A DNA stretch of 64,000 bases from Bin34 sp965219935. GTDB taxonomy: Bacteria > Chloroflexota > Anaerolineae > Caldilineales > Caldilineaceae. The position numbers and the translations under genes are program-made. Positions 35,087 to 43,526 of the stretch are shown piece by piece. Where the stretch lies: NCBI GenBank assembly GCA_965219935.1, contig CBDCOU010000003.1:4650001-4714000 (forward strand), in the 5' to 3' direction. Under the pieces are notes generated by a model. That model worked only from the letters and a program-made list of their open reading frames with translations, was not told where the DNA came from and searched no databases. How positions within the stretch are numbered: the first letter of the stretch is position 1; every line of letters starts with the position of its first letter.

Positions 35087-35923
35087 TTAGGCAAGACCCA
35101 GAAAACCGGCCACCTCGCGGCCGACGCGCGCCGGGTTATCCATTGAGGGGAAGTGGCCGCAACCGGTCAGGGCCACGATTTTGATGTCTTCCACATGGCG
35201 GCCCAGTCTTTCGATTTGGCTGAAGTGGACCCAGGGATTGGCCCCGCCCCAAACCACCAGGGTCGGACTGGCGACGTTGCGCAGCATGCGCGGGTGGTCC
35301 CAGAACAAGGCATCGGGCTCTCCCCAATGGATCCAGCGGCGCAGGAGCCGACGACCTTCAGGGGGACCGTACGTGTCCAGGGCTGCCACGGCACAGGCAT
35401 CGGCGTCACGGGATGCTCCGACACTGGCCTTGCGGAAGTAGGACCTGACGGCCCGGCTGAACAGGATGCCGTTCATGGCGGGACCGGTCAACCGCCCGCG
35501 CCACAGCCGCAAGCCCCTGGGCATGAACTGATCCGGGTAGAAGGACGGACTGAACCACACGATGCGGTCGACATGGTGCTGGTAGAGCGATGTGTAGCGC
35601 AGCAGGGCCAGGCATCCCAGATCCTGGGCAACGGCTTGGATGCGGGTGATGTGCATGGCCAGCCGGAGGGCCTCCAGAACCTCGGCCAGGTGGTTGAAGT
35701 CCACCTCCCGCGCGTCGGTGCCCGGTCGGCCGAAGGCTGTCAGGTCCGGCGCCACGATGCGCGGACCGGACGGCAGGACTTCAATCAGGTGGCGCCAAAA
35801 CGTGCTGTCGCAAAGGAATCCGTGCAGCAGCATCAGGACGGGACCGGACCCGCCCTCGGGCTGCGTGTCCGTGACCGGCACTGCCCCCAGGTGGGTGTCT
35901 ACGATGTGTCGGTGAAGGTTCAC
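35087..35923 (-). CDS. Alpha/beta hydrolase with Asp nucleophile (dehalogenase/epoxide-hydrolase-like)
   Basis: The 278-residue protein (GTG start) has the oxyanion-hole motif HGF at 34-36 and the nucleophile elbow AQDLGC, giving D101 rather than Ser. The acid-base His is in GCGHFPSMD. An Asp nucleophile is typical of haloalkane dehalogenases and epoxide hydrolases, so a hydrolytic role on such substrates is possible; the substrate itself is unknown. It lies between rpiA and the PHP phosphatase gene, all on the minus strand. Confidence 0.8.
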   Translation of the reverse strand: MNLHRHIVDTHLGAVPVTDTQPEGGSGPVLMLLHGFLCDSTFWRHLIEVLPSGPRIVAPDLTAFGRPGTDAREVDFNHLAEVLEALRLAMHITRIQAVAQDLGCLALLRYTSLYQHHVDRIVWFSPSFYPDQFMPRGLRLWRGRLTGPAMNGILFSRAVRSYFRKASVGASRDADACAVAALDTYGPPEGRRLLRRWIHWGEPDALFWDHPRMLRNVASPTLVVWGGANPWVHFSQIERLGRHVEDIKIVALTGCGHFPSMDNPARVGREVAGFLGLA

Positions 35924-35959
35924 CGGCCGCCCTTCGATGCGAACCTGCCGCGGACGGGG

Positions 35960-36952
35960 TCAGCGCAGGGTCGGGCGGACCTGTTCAATGGCCAGGTCCC
36001 GGCGTTCCCGGTCCAGGAAGATGGATACGGTTCGGTAGCCGATGTCCGCCAGCAGGTCCAACGCCTCCCGGAAATGGTCGGCCACGCGGTGGGCCGAGTG
36101 AGCATCGGCTCCCACCACCACCGGAATATTGCGCTGGTGCATCATTTCCAACTGGGCTCTGCCGGGGTTGTATTCCTTGATTTTCTTGAGCAGGCCGGAG
36201 GTGTTGAGTTCCATGCAGGTCCCCGCGGCGGCGATGCGGTCCAGGCTCGCTTCAATGTCGGGTGCGTAGCGGTCGAAGTCCCACTCCGCGTGATCAATGT
36301 TCTTGATGAGATCGGGATGAGACAGGCAGTCGAACAGTCTGGATTCCGCCGCCTCGGCCAACATCCGGTAGTAGATGCGACGATACGCGGGCGTTTCGCC
36401 GGTATCGTATCGTTCCTTGAAGTAGCCTGCCTGGGGATGCACGGAACCGAGAATGTACGAAAAGGGACGCGACGCGTGAAGCTCGGTCAGGTAGGGGATC
36501 AGGAACGGCGCGAAGTCGCTCTCCATACCCATGCGAATGTCCAGGCGGCCGCGCCACTTGGCGGCCGCCTGGAACACCAGGTCCACGTACGTGTCCAGTT
36601 CGTCCGGCGCCATGCGCGACTCGTGGTTGATCCTGTCCGGCAACGGGCAATGGCAAGTGACGGTCATGCCCTTCAGGCCCCGTTCCACGGCCCGTCGGGC
36701 ATAGTCGTCCACGGACCCTGTGGCGTGGCGGCACAGGGTTGTGTGCATGTGGGACTCGTAGTAGATGGATGCCGTGCTTGAAATGGTGAACTTTCCTTGC
36801 CGGACGACTTGGTTTTGGCATGGCGGACCTGACGCCAACCCGTGCAGAATTATGAACGTGCCGCCACTCGGATCCCAGAATCCGGGTGTGGTTCCCGCGT
36901 CTGGACCGGCCCAAACCCGGGCCGGCCGACGCCAAGGCGGGGGGCCGTGCAA
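35960..36952 (-). CDS. PHP-domain phosphatase (histidinol-phosphatase-like), start uncertain
   Basis: The core has metal-binding HMHTTLCRHA near the start, then TCHCPLPD, MGMESDF, GSVHPQ, SHPDLIKN and a C-terminal GADAHSAHRV, so all PHP ligands seem present. The open frame begins with a TTG at 36952, but no start has a good context. TTG 36838 is possible; ATT near 36790 has AAGGA nine bases upstream. The position that aligns with the ATG of the upstream duplicate is ATA at 36851-36853. The gene may therefore be poorly translated or use a rare start. A 280-bp segment covering its first ~80 codons is repeated upstream. Confidence 0.8.
   Translation of the reverse strand: MHGPPPWRRPARVWAGPDAGTTPGFWDPSGGTFIILHGLASGPPCQNQVVRQGKFTISSTASIYYESHMHTTLCRHATGSVDDYARRAVERGLKGMTVTCHCPLPDRINHESRMAPDELDTYVDLVFQAAAKWRGRLDIRMGMESDFAPFLIPYLTELHASRPFSYILGSVHPQAGYFKERYDTGETPAYRRIYYRMLAEAAESRLFDCLSHPDLIKNIDHAEWDFDRYAPDIEASLDRIAAAGTCMELNTSGLLKKIKEYNPGRAQLEMMHQRNIPVVVGADAHSAHRVADHFREALDLLADIGYRTVSIFLDRERRDLAIEQVRPTLR
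36609..36888. repeat. Direct repeat copy A (5' part of the PHP phosphatase gene)
   Basis: This copy aligns with 36961-37240 at high but imperfect identity, in the same orientation and offset by about 351 bases. It contains the first ~80 codons of the functional-length PHP gene and its upstream region. Confidence 0.8.
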
Positions 36953-36960
36953 CGTCCGGA

Positions 36961-37205
36961 GACATGCGATTCCGATGGTCGATTTTGTTGGGCAATGGAC
37001 AATGGCAGGTGACGGTCATGCCCTTCAGGCTCCGTTCCACAGCCCGCCGGGCATAGTTGTCCACGGACCCTGTGGCGTGGCGGCACAAGGTTGTATGCAG
37101 GTGGGATTCGTGGAAGATGGGTTTCGTGCTTGAAATGGTGGACTGCCTTGGCCGAGCAATCTGGTTGCGGCATGGCGGACTCGCCGCCGACCCTTGCAGG
37201 ATCAT
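36961..37205 (-). pseudogene. N-terminal fragment of a PHP phosphatase (duplicate remnant)
   Basis: Starting at ATG 37203-37205 (MILQGSAAS), the fragment includes the PHP motif HLHTTLCRHA and TCHCPLPN, then leaves the family sequence at about 36961. The open frame runs on into unrelated frames of the intact gene. The copy keeps an ATG where the intact gene has ATA, so it may preserve the ancestral start. Confidence 0.7.
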
Positions 37206-37240
37206 GAAACATCCTGCCGTCCGGATCCCGGAATCAAGGT
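36961..37240. repeat. Direct repeat copy B (truncated PHP gene copy)
   Basis: This copy matches 36609-36888. In the minus direction it encodes HLHTTLCRHATGSVDNYARR and following residues, like the intact gene, then stops matching after MSPD. The remaining two thirds of the gene are absent. Confidence 0.8.
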
Positions 37241-37369
37241 GCTGGGTGGAGACTGTCCAAGGGCTTGGTCCGGCAGGTGCGGTCTGTCCGCAGGGGGCGC
37301 ATGACGGGAACAAAGCTGTCGTGTTGTGTTGCCCAGCAACCACGACTTGAAACTGGGGAAGTGTATTGC

Positions 37370-38053
37370 ATGTCAACATGCTCTAACCACGCGCCGCCGG
37401 AAGGTGCGTCCTGGTCGCGTGCCATCCTGTTCGCCAATGGCTTGGTGCCCGATGCAAAGTCCTTGGGCCTCGCGATTGCCGATACCGATTTGCTGGTCGG
37501 CGTTGACGGCGGCACGGAACACTGCCTGGCCATGGGACTCGCGCCGCACTTGGTGGTGGGCGACATGGACAGCCTGGCCGGTGAACAACGCGCAAGGCTG
37601 TCCCGGGAGGGAGTCCGGATGGATGTCCATCCTGTGGCCAAGGACAAGACCGATCTTGAACTGGCCATGGACCTGGCGGTCGCGGAAGGCGTATGTGAGG
37701 TCCTGGTGGTTGGGGTTTGGGGTGGCAGGTTGGATCAGTCCCTGGCCAACATGCTCCTGCTGGGGCGGTATGCAGGCCGTCTTCGGGTCAGGTTCACGGA
37801 CGGGAAGGAGCATGGGGCCGTGCTGGTCGGCGAGGACAAAATGGAAATCCAGGGCGCGCAGGGCAATGTCTGCAGCCTGGTTCCGGTCAGCGGCCTGGTG
37901 GACCGGGTGACAGTTGAAGGAATGCAGTATCCGTTGCGCAACGCCTTGATCCACCAGGGCGACACACTGGCGGTGAGCAACCGCATCACGAGTCCCAGGG
38001 CCTCGGTCGGCATTGGGCAGGGAATCCTGGTGGTGGTGTGGTTTAGTGAGTGA
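37370..38053 (+). CDS. Thiamine pyrophosphokinase
   Basis: From ATG 37370 (GGGGAAG about 10 bases upstream) the product has 227 residues. It has the family motifs VGVDGGTEHCLAMGLAPHLVVGDMDSL, then KDKTDLELAM, which places the Asp residues that bind Mg-ATP and thiamine. GVWGGRLDQSLAN follows. It converts thiamine to thiamine diphosphate. The C-terminal beta domain (LRNALIHQGDTLAVSN) is complete. The region upstream, on the opposite strand, is the PHP duplication. Confidence 0.88.
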   Translation: MSTCSNHAPPEGASWSRAILFANGLVPDAKSLGLAIADTDLLVGVDGGTEHCLAMGLAPHLVVGDMDSLAGEQRARLSREGVRMDVHPVAKDKTDLELAMDLAVAEGVCEVLVVGVWGGRLDQSLANMLLLGRYAGRLRVRFTDGKEHGAVLVGEDKMEIQGAQGNVCSLVPVSGLVDRVTVEGMQYPLRNALIHQGDTLAVSNRITSPRASVGIGQGILVVVWFSE

Positions 38054-38377
38054 CAGCAGTTTGTCAGCGGCATTCTCGGAGGTCGCGTACTACGGCTGTT
38101 CACCGACTTTGGGATTGTGCGTGGGATCTCAATCCCGGCATGTTGTTGGGCTGCGCATCGACCGGTCCGGATGCCTCCTCGGCGCTGAGGCCGGCAATGG
38201 CAGCCCAAGGTGCTGTGCCCGCGGGCCTGAGTGAATGGGATGGCGGTCGGGTGGCGAAGCCATGGGTTGTAGAATCCGTCGGAACCGATTCCGTCCAATC
38301 CCCAACCCTGGGTCGAGGCATCGTGCCTCAATAGCCGTACCGGACGGGACACACCTTAGCAACCAAGGAGCAGCTTG
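38054..38377. other. 324-bp leader of the second sugar ABC operon
   Basis: No gene is supported. The region contains several small inverted repeats, for example GAATC...GATTC near 38270-38295, and ends with AAGGAG (38365-38370) seven bases before the binding-protein ATG. It probably holds the operon promoter and an operator, which I could not pin down. Confidence 0.4.
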
Positions 38378-39679
38378 ATGTCAACGTCAGTCAGCAGACG
38401 TCAATTTCTGAAGGGTGCCGGCCTGGCCGGTGCCAGCCTCGCGTTGGCGGCCTGCGTCGCCCCCGGCATGCCGGCGGCGGTCGAGCCCGGTGCCCAACCG
38501 ATCCATCTGGTTCTGTGGGGCTGGTGGGAACCCCGGATGGCGATCTATGACAACGTGGCTCAGGAGTGGGCCGAGCAGCGGGACAACTACACCATCGAGG
38601 TTCTCTCCGTCTCCGGCCGCCTGGAGAAAATCTACTCGGCCATCGAAGCCGGGACCCATCCCAATTTGTTCAAGATGGGTGAGGAGTTCTTCCCGATGCG
38701 CCGTGAAGGGCTCCTCCTGGAATTCCCTGAGGAAATCTTCACTAACGATTGGTACGAGGAGACCTACCCGTCCGTGAACTGGGACGTCTACGGTCGTTAT
38801 GTGATCCCAACTGGCATCAGCAGCACGCTGCTGGTCTACAACCGCGCGATGTTCGAGGAAGCCGGGCTGGATCCGGACACGCCCCCCGCCACATGGGAAG
38901 ACTTCCTGGTGGCGGCCCAGGCCACAACCCAATCCGACGCTTCGGGGATTACCCGCTGCGGCGTCGTGCCGGCCGATGAATGGCTGGGCTACAACCAGGT
39001 CCTGCAGCTGGGCGGCAACATCGTGGACACCTCCGGAGACTCGATCAAGGCCAACTTCAACAGCGAAGAGGCGATCGCCGGCTACCAGACCGTTGCGGAC
39101 TGGAACCTGAAGCACGGCGTCTGGGACCCGGACTTCCCGTGGAACGGCGAGGCGGTGGGAACCCGGCTGGCCTGCATGACCGAGGAACAGGCATGGATCG
39201 TGGGCGAATTCCGGGCCTCCTTCCCGGACGTTTACCCCGACCTCGGTTTCGCACCGCCCCCGACGCCGACCGGGAACCCGGAACCCGTGCACGGCTACAA
39301 GTCGACGGTGCTCTCCGTGTCGGCCTTCAAGGGCGATACGGAAACGTACGATGCCGTCTACGACTTCCTCAAGTACCTTTACGTCGATGCCGGCAAGGAC
39401 GCCTACTGGAACCTGGCGGAACTGATCAGCATCGCCCCGGCGCGTGCCGACCTGCTGGACGACCCGCGCCTGCTGTCGGACCCGGGTCTGGCCATGGCGG
39501 CCCAGATGCAGGCCACCGAGCATGATCCCGTTGAACCGCCCGGAGACATGAATGGCGCCATCGGCGATGCCTTCTATCGCATCTTCCGGGAAGGCTCCAG
39601 CGTGGAAGACGCCATGGAGATTCTGAACACCGACGTTCAGGCGATCTTCGACCGCGGCCTCGGCACCGAAATGCAATAG
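38378..39679 (+). CDS. Sugar ABC transporter substrate-binding lipoprotein (family 1)
   Basis: The 433-residue product starts at ATG 38378, seven bases after AAGGAG; TTG 38375 is just the preceding codon. The N-terminus has the Tat motif SRRQFLKGAG and an AAC lipobox. The body is SBP_bac_1 (LVLWGWWEP, LFKMGEEFFPM, STLLVYNRAMFEEAGLDPD). It is the first gene of the operon, followed by two permeases and no ATPase, the same design as 13645-16887. The binding-pocket sequences of the two proteins differ, so substrates are probably different. Confidence 0.93.
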   Translation: MSTSVSRRQFLKGAGLAGASLALAACVAPGMPAAVEPGAQPIHLVLWGWWEPRMAIYDNVAQEWAEQRDNYTIEVLSVSGRLEKIYSAIEAGTHPNLFKMGEEFFPMRREGLLLEFPEEIFTNDWYEETYPSVNWDVYGRYVIPTGISSTLLVYNRAMFEEAGLDPDTPPATWEDFLVAAQATTQSDASGITRCGVVPADEWLGYNQVLQLGGNIVDTSGDSIKANFNSEEAIAGYQTVADWNLKHGVWDPDFPWNGEAVGTRLACMTEEQAWIVGEFRASFPDVYPDLGFAPPPTPTGNPEPVHGYKSTVLSVSAFKGDTETYDAVYDFLKYLYVDAGKDAYWNLAELISIAPARADLLDDPRLLSDPGLAMAAQMQATEHDPVEPPGDMNGAIGDAFYRIFREGSSVEDAMEILNTDVQAIFDRGLGTEMQ

Positions 39680-39787
39680 CCTGCGCTCCTCCATCCGCGG
39701 TGTTACCGGCCGGCGGCGGCTCCCCGTCGTCGCCGGCCCCGGTCCCCGCGGCGGGAACCCGGCCCGATCAGGGGCCTCGTCCAGTCC

Positions 39788-40702
39788 ATGTCCGTCCAGC
39801 AGGGGGCCGCCGCACCCGGCATGTCGGGTCTGCGGCGCACCCAGCTCCGCTTCATCGTGACGGTCCTTGTACCGACGATGGCGTTCTTTTGCGTCTACCG
39901 GTTCTTTCCGGTGGGCTATGCCTTTTTCATCAGCCTGCACGACAAGAGGCTGCTGCGGGCCGAAAACATTTACGTCGGCATCGAAAACTATGCGCGCATC
40001 GCGGCCGATCCGATTTTCCGCCTTTCGATCGGCAACGCCTTCTATTACGCAGTGGGAGCAACCGTCTTTGGCGTCATCGTATCGCTGTGGCTGACACTGC
40101 TGCTGAATCCGATTCGGCGCGGCAGCCTGATGATTCGGCTCTTTTACTTCCTGCCGCAGATGACGAACGGCATCGCCGTCCTCCTGATGTGGAGCTGGCT
40201 GCTGCGACCGCGCTTCGGGCTCATCAACCAACTGCTCCAGCAGGCGGGGTATCAGGAGCGGATTTACTTCCTGGGAGACCCGGTCCTCGCGATGCCAACA
40301 CTGATCATGATGTCGGTGTGGGGAGGCTTGGGCTTCACGATGATGATTCTCCTGGCCGGACTGCGGGGCATTCCCCTTGAGTTCTACGAGGCGGCGCGCA
40401 TCGACGGCGGCAACTGGTGGAAGGTGGCGCGGTTCATCACCGTCCCGCTCATGAAACCGGTGCTGACCTTCGTCACGATCACGGGGATCATCGGCGGCTT
40501 CAACGTCTTCGGCGTGATTTACGTCCTGACGCGGGGCGGTCCGCTGAACTCGACCATGACCATTTCCTACTATATCTATCGGACCGGGTTCGTCGATCGG
40601 TTCATCGGGTTGGCATCGGCCATGGCCTTTGTGATGTTCATCATCATTATTGTGTTGACCATGATCCAGCTGCGGATTACCCGCGAAAACTGGGAGTTCT
40701 GA
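39788..40702 (+). CDS. Sugar ABC transporter permease, MalF/UgpA-like
   Basis: The 304-residue product has six hydrophobic helices and an EAA loop with EAARIDGGNWWKVARFITVP. It ends in TGATG with the next permease gene. The first Met at 39788 gives a short hydrophilic N-terminus; an in-frame Met at residue 12 (MSGLRR) is a possible alternative start. It pairs with the following gene to form the membrane channel. Confidence 0.92.
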   Translation: MSVQQGAAAPGMSGLRRTQLRFIVTVLVPTMAFFCVYRFFPVGYAFFISLHDKRLLRAENIYVGIENYARIAADPIFRLSIGNAFYYAVGATVFGVIVSLWLTLLLNPIRRGSLMIRLFYFLPQMTNGIAVLLMWSWLLRPRFGLINQLLQQAGYQERIYFLGDPVLAMPTLIMMSVWGGLGFTMMILLAGLRGIPLEFYEAARIDGGNWWKVARFITVPLMKPVLTFVTITGIIGGFNVFGVIYVLTRGGPLNSTMTISYYIYRTGFVDRFIGLASAMAFVMFIIIIVLTMIQLRITRENWEF

Positions 40703-41574
40703 TGGCGACCGCGCCCCTGGTTCAACCGCGCCCTGCACCCGGGCCGTCGGCAGGGACCTTCATCCGACGGTCCCTGTTGCTGAACTACCTGGTCCTGGGC
40801 CTTGGCGCCTTCACGATGGTGGTGCCGTTTGTCTGGATGATCACGACCGCCTTCAAGCCGCAGCCCGAGTGGATCACGTTCCCGCCCAAGTTCCTGCCCG
40901 TGGAGCCCACTCTCGATAACTTCCGACAGGCGGCCGAAAGCCTCGATATCTTCACCCTGTACCGCAACACCCTCTACATTGCGTTCGTCAAGTCCTTGAT
41001 CAACCTATATGTGAGCTGTCTGGCCGGCTACGTCTTCGGCAAGTTCGAATTCCGCGGCAAGGACATCCTCTTTTACATGATTCTGGCGACGTGGATTATT
41101 CCCTTCGAGGTTTACATGATTCCGCTCTACCTGATGGTGAACCAGCAGGGGATGGCGGACACGCGCCTGGCACTGATCATTCCCGAATTGTCGAGTGCCT
41201 ACGCGATCTTCATGTACCGCCAATTCATGTTCACCATCCCCAACGCCCTCATCGACGCGGCACGGATTGACGGAGCCGGGGAGTGGTACATCTGGCACAG
41301 GATCATAATCCCGCTCTCCATACCCGTGCTGGCGACTCTGGCGGTGTTCTACTTCATGTGGAACTTCAACGATTTCCTGTGGCCGTTGATTGTCCTCGTG
41401 TCCCCCAAGAAGTTTGTGCTGTCGCTCGGTTTGACGAGCCTGTTTCAGGAGAAGGGGTCGTTCCACGGGTTGATCATGGCCGGGGCGGCGATGGCGTCGA
41501 TCCCCATCATGATCATCTTCCTGTTCCTGCAGCGGTACATCACCGAGGGCATTGCCCTCTCCGGCATGAAGTGA
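40702..41574 (+). CDS. Sugar ABC transporter permease, MalG/UgpE-like
   Basis: From the ATG in TGATG the product has 290 residues, six helices and an EAA-type loop (IDAARIDGAGEWYIWHRIIIP). The C-terminus is RYITEGIALSGMK, the MalG signature. A frame that extends upstream to 40417 is a shadow of the first permease. The operon ends here; a transposase remnant follows. Confidence 0.93.
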   Translation: MATAPLVQPRPAPGPSAGTFIRRSLLLNYLVLGLGAFTMVVPFVWMITTAFKPQPEWITFPPKFLPVEPTLDNFRQAAESLDIFTLYRNTLYIAFVKSLINLYVSCLAGYVFGKFEFRGKDILFYMILATWIIPFEVYMIPLYLMVNQQGMADTRLALIIPELSSAYAIFMYRQFMFTIPNALIDAARIDGAGEWYIWHRIIIPLSIPVLATLAVFYFMWNFNDFLWPLIVLVSPKKFVLSLGLTSLFQEKGSFHGLIMAGAAMASIPIMIIFLFLQRYITEGIALSGMK

Positions 41575-41644
41575 GCGAGGTCAGTCGTCCGAGAACAGGA
41601 TCGGATAGCAGCGTGCGTCCGGGCTTCGGAGCAGGGACTCGCCT

Positions 41645-42016
41645 TTGGTCTCCCTTCCATGCATTATGGCCTTCATGCTCGTGGCCTGGTTCCTGTACCG
41701 CTGGCAGGTGGATGTCACCTTGCAGGCTGTGGGCACCTATCTGGGCGGCGAGGTCCAACGGCAGTGGTCGGCCCCCGCCATCGTCCGCACCACACCCGTC
41801 CTGCTGGGCCTTTTCCGCTGGGTCACCGTAGTCGCCCACGCTCTTTTGCGGGGCCGGCTCCTGACGCCGCGCCGGGTTGCCTGTTACCCCAAGGCCCGAC
41901 CCATCTTCGCGGATGCCCTGGCCCCTGTGCGCATTACCTTCTGGACCGGCATCGTGCTGGTGGACGAAACTTGGTTTTTGCTTGCGAAATGTGACCCGAG
42001 GTGTAGGGACAGCTGA
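41645..42016 (+). pseudogene. DDE transposase C-terminal remnant
   Basis: The segment reads like the C-terminal end of a DDE transposase. It has 'W-Q-V-x-V-T', then the pattern V-QRQWS-x-x-AI-x-RTTPxLLGLF, then a C-terminal 'P-x-F-ADAL-x-x-VR'. The usual catalytic Glu position of the 'TFEEVR' block is here LQAVG, so the acidic residue is lost. Nothing of the N-terminal two thirds is present, and homology fades after about 41955. It marks a decayed insertion sequence between the ABC operon and the RCC1 gene. Confidence 0.6.
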
Positions 42017-42109
42017 CGGACTGGACTTCGACGGGGAAGGACGGTGCGCGTACTTCACAGATGTGTCCTGCCCCGACACTGACTACACTGAACCATCTTA
42101 CGGCGTGGC

Positions 42110-43159
42110 TTACCAATCTTCATCCAGGCCCTTCCCATCCAGGCTTCTCCAACAGTCCACCGTGCCGTTCGGCCTGAGCCCGCAGGTATGTGCGTGTCCG
42201 GCACTTACGGCGGTGAAGGGTTCGGGCCCTACCGGCGGTGTGGCCTGACCATACCCATCACCGCCCCAGCAGGTGATTGTGCCGTTCTGTCTTAACCCGC
42301 AGGCATGCCCGAACCCCGCGCTGATGGTAGTGAAGGGTCCCATTGGCGACGTGGGAATATACTTTCCAAAACCCCAGCAGAAGACCATGCCGTCCTGTTT
42401 TAATCCGCAGGTGTACCAACCCCCAGCGCTGACAGTGGTGAAGGGCCCGGATCCCTCCGGTGGCGTAGCCTGACCAACCTCATCATTACCCCAGCATTCC
42501 GCCCTGCCGTCCGACTTGAGCCCGCAAGTGTGCCACGTACCTGTGCTGACAGCAGTGAAGAGCTTGGATTCCTCCGGTGACGTGGCCTGACCGAAGTCAT
42601 CATTACCCCAGCATTCCACCCCGCCGTCCGGCCTTAGTCCGCAGGCATGCCCGAACCCTGCGCTGATGGCGGTGAAGGGCCCAGATCCCTCCGGTGGCCC
42701 TGCACTGACGGCGATGAAAGGTCCGGATCCTTCCGGCGACGCGGCCTGACCAACCTCGTCACCAGTCCAGCATTCCACCGTGCCATCCTGTCTTAGTCCG
42801 CAGGTGTGCCAATAGCCTGTGCTGACAGCGGTGAAAGGTCCACCCGGCAGCGTAGTCTGATCATCCTTATCATCGCCCCAGCAGGCGACCGCGCCGTCCT
42901 GTCTTAGTCCGCAGGTGTACCAATAGCCTGTGCTGATGGCAGTGAAGGCGTCGGGACTAATCTCCAATCTTTCCGTAGGCTGGCTGGTTCCGGAGGCCTC
43001 CGTGGACTGGATGACCTCGCTACCTTCTCTGACCAGCTCGCTGATGCGGAGATCGGTACAGGCGGTTAACACCAGCCATAACAGGACGATCATCCCCCCA
43101 ATCATCCAGGATCGCCATCGGGACAGAGTGGAGTGGGCGGGGAGTGGCCAAACACACAT
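42110..43159 (-). CDS. RCC1-repeat lipoprotein
   Basis: From ATG 43159 the product has about 349 residues; the frame extends upstream to a GTG at 43288, and no start has a good ribosome binding site. A signal with the lipobox LTAC precedes about seven complete RCC1-type repeats of the Cys variety ('FTAVSTGYWHTCGLRQDGxVxCWG'), followed by a shortened final one. One repeat is partial: SGPFIAVSAG is directly followed by PPEGSGPFTAISAG, which looks like an incomplete unit left by recombination. It is surface-exposed with unknown ligand. The base composition is lower in G+C than in the flanking genes. Confidence 0.72.
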   Translation of the reverse strand: MCVWPLPAHSTLSRWRSWMIGGMIVLLWLVLTACTDLRISELVREGSEVIQSTEASGTSQPTERLEISPDAFTAISTGYWYTCGLRQDGAVACWGDDKDDQTTLPGGPFTAVSTGYWHTCGLRQDGTVECWTGDEVGQAASPEGSGPFIAVSAGPPEGSGPFTAISAGFGHACGLRPDGGVECWGNDDFGQATSPEESKLFTAVSTGTWHTCGLKSDGRAECWGNDEVGQATPPEGSGPFTTVSAGGWYTCGLKQDGMVFCWGFGKYIPTSPMGPFTTISAGFGHACGLRQNGTITCWGGDGYGQATPPVGPEPFTAVSAGHAHTCGLRPNGTVDCWRSLDGKGLDEDW

Positions 43160-43464
43160 GGGATTATTGCTAGCCAAGGACAAGGGGCTCTCTACACAGT
43201 TTCGTCTCACACGTCCCAAAGCTCCCTTTTTCGTGGACTTCACGCATTCTAGTTCTTTCCTGTCTTGATGGCCAACTCGCGCTTCCACGGTACTGTTTCG
43301 CTTTCGTTGATTCGGTTTGGGACACTAGCGGCGATGGGCATGCTGTGTTGAATGTTGTCAAAAACAGTCGGTTTCGAATGCGATGGGATGCAGTGAGCCA
43401 TCCTATCGACAGTGGGTACCCCGTATCAATGAAACTGAAACATTACTGCTGGATCGGGTGATCG

Positions 43465-43490
43465 TTGAGGGAGCACCGCAAACATATAAT
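43465..43490 (+). promoter_or_regulatory. Promoter candidate of the double-FAD oxidoreductase gene
   Basis: TATAAT (43485-43490) is a perfect -10. TTGAGG (43465-43470) is 14 bases upstream, so the spacing is short for a -35. The start codon is 36 bases downstream of the -10. The surrounding 43440-43520 region is AT-rich compared with the rest of the window. Confidence 0.5.
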
Positions 43491-43495
43491 TCCTA

Positions 43496-43508
43496 GATTA
43501 CCGTAATC
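43496..43508 (+). promoter_or_regulatory. Possible operator: GATTACCGTAATC palindrome
   Basis: GATTA-CCG-TAATC is a perfect inverted repeat just after the TATAAT box, at the expected transcription start, and between repeats of ATTCCTA. A dimeric repressor could bind here. It might be chance in a short AT-rich tract. Confidence 0.35.
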
Positions 43509-43526
43509 CTAAATTCCTAACCCTCC

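Noticed and set aside
38387..40738. 783-codon minus-strand open frame opposite the sugar ABC operon
   Set aside because: Antisense to a binding protein and a permease with full motifs. The translation is low-complexity His/Arg/Gln-rich without features.
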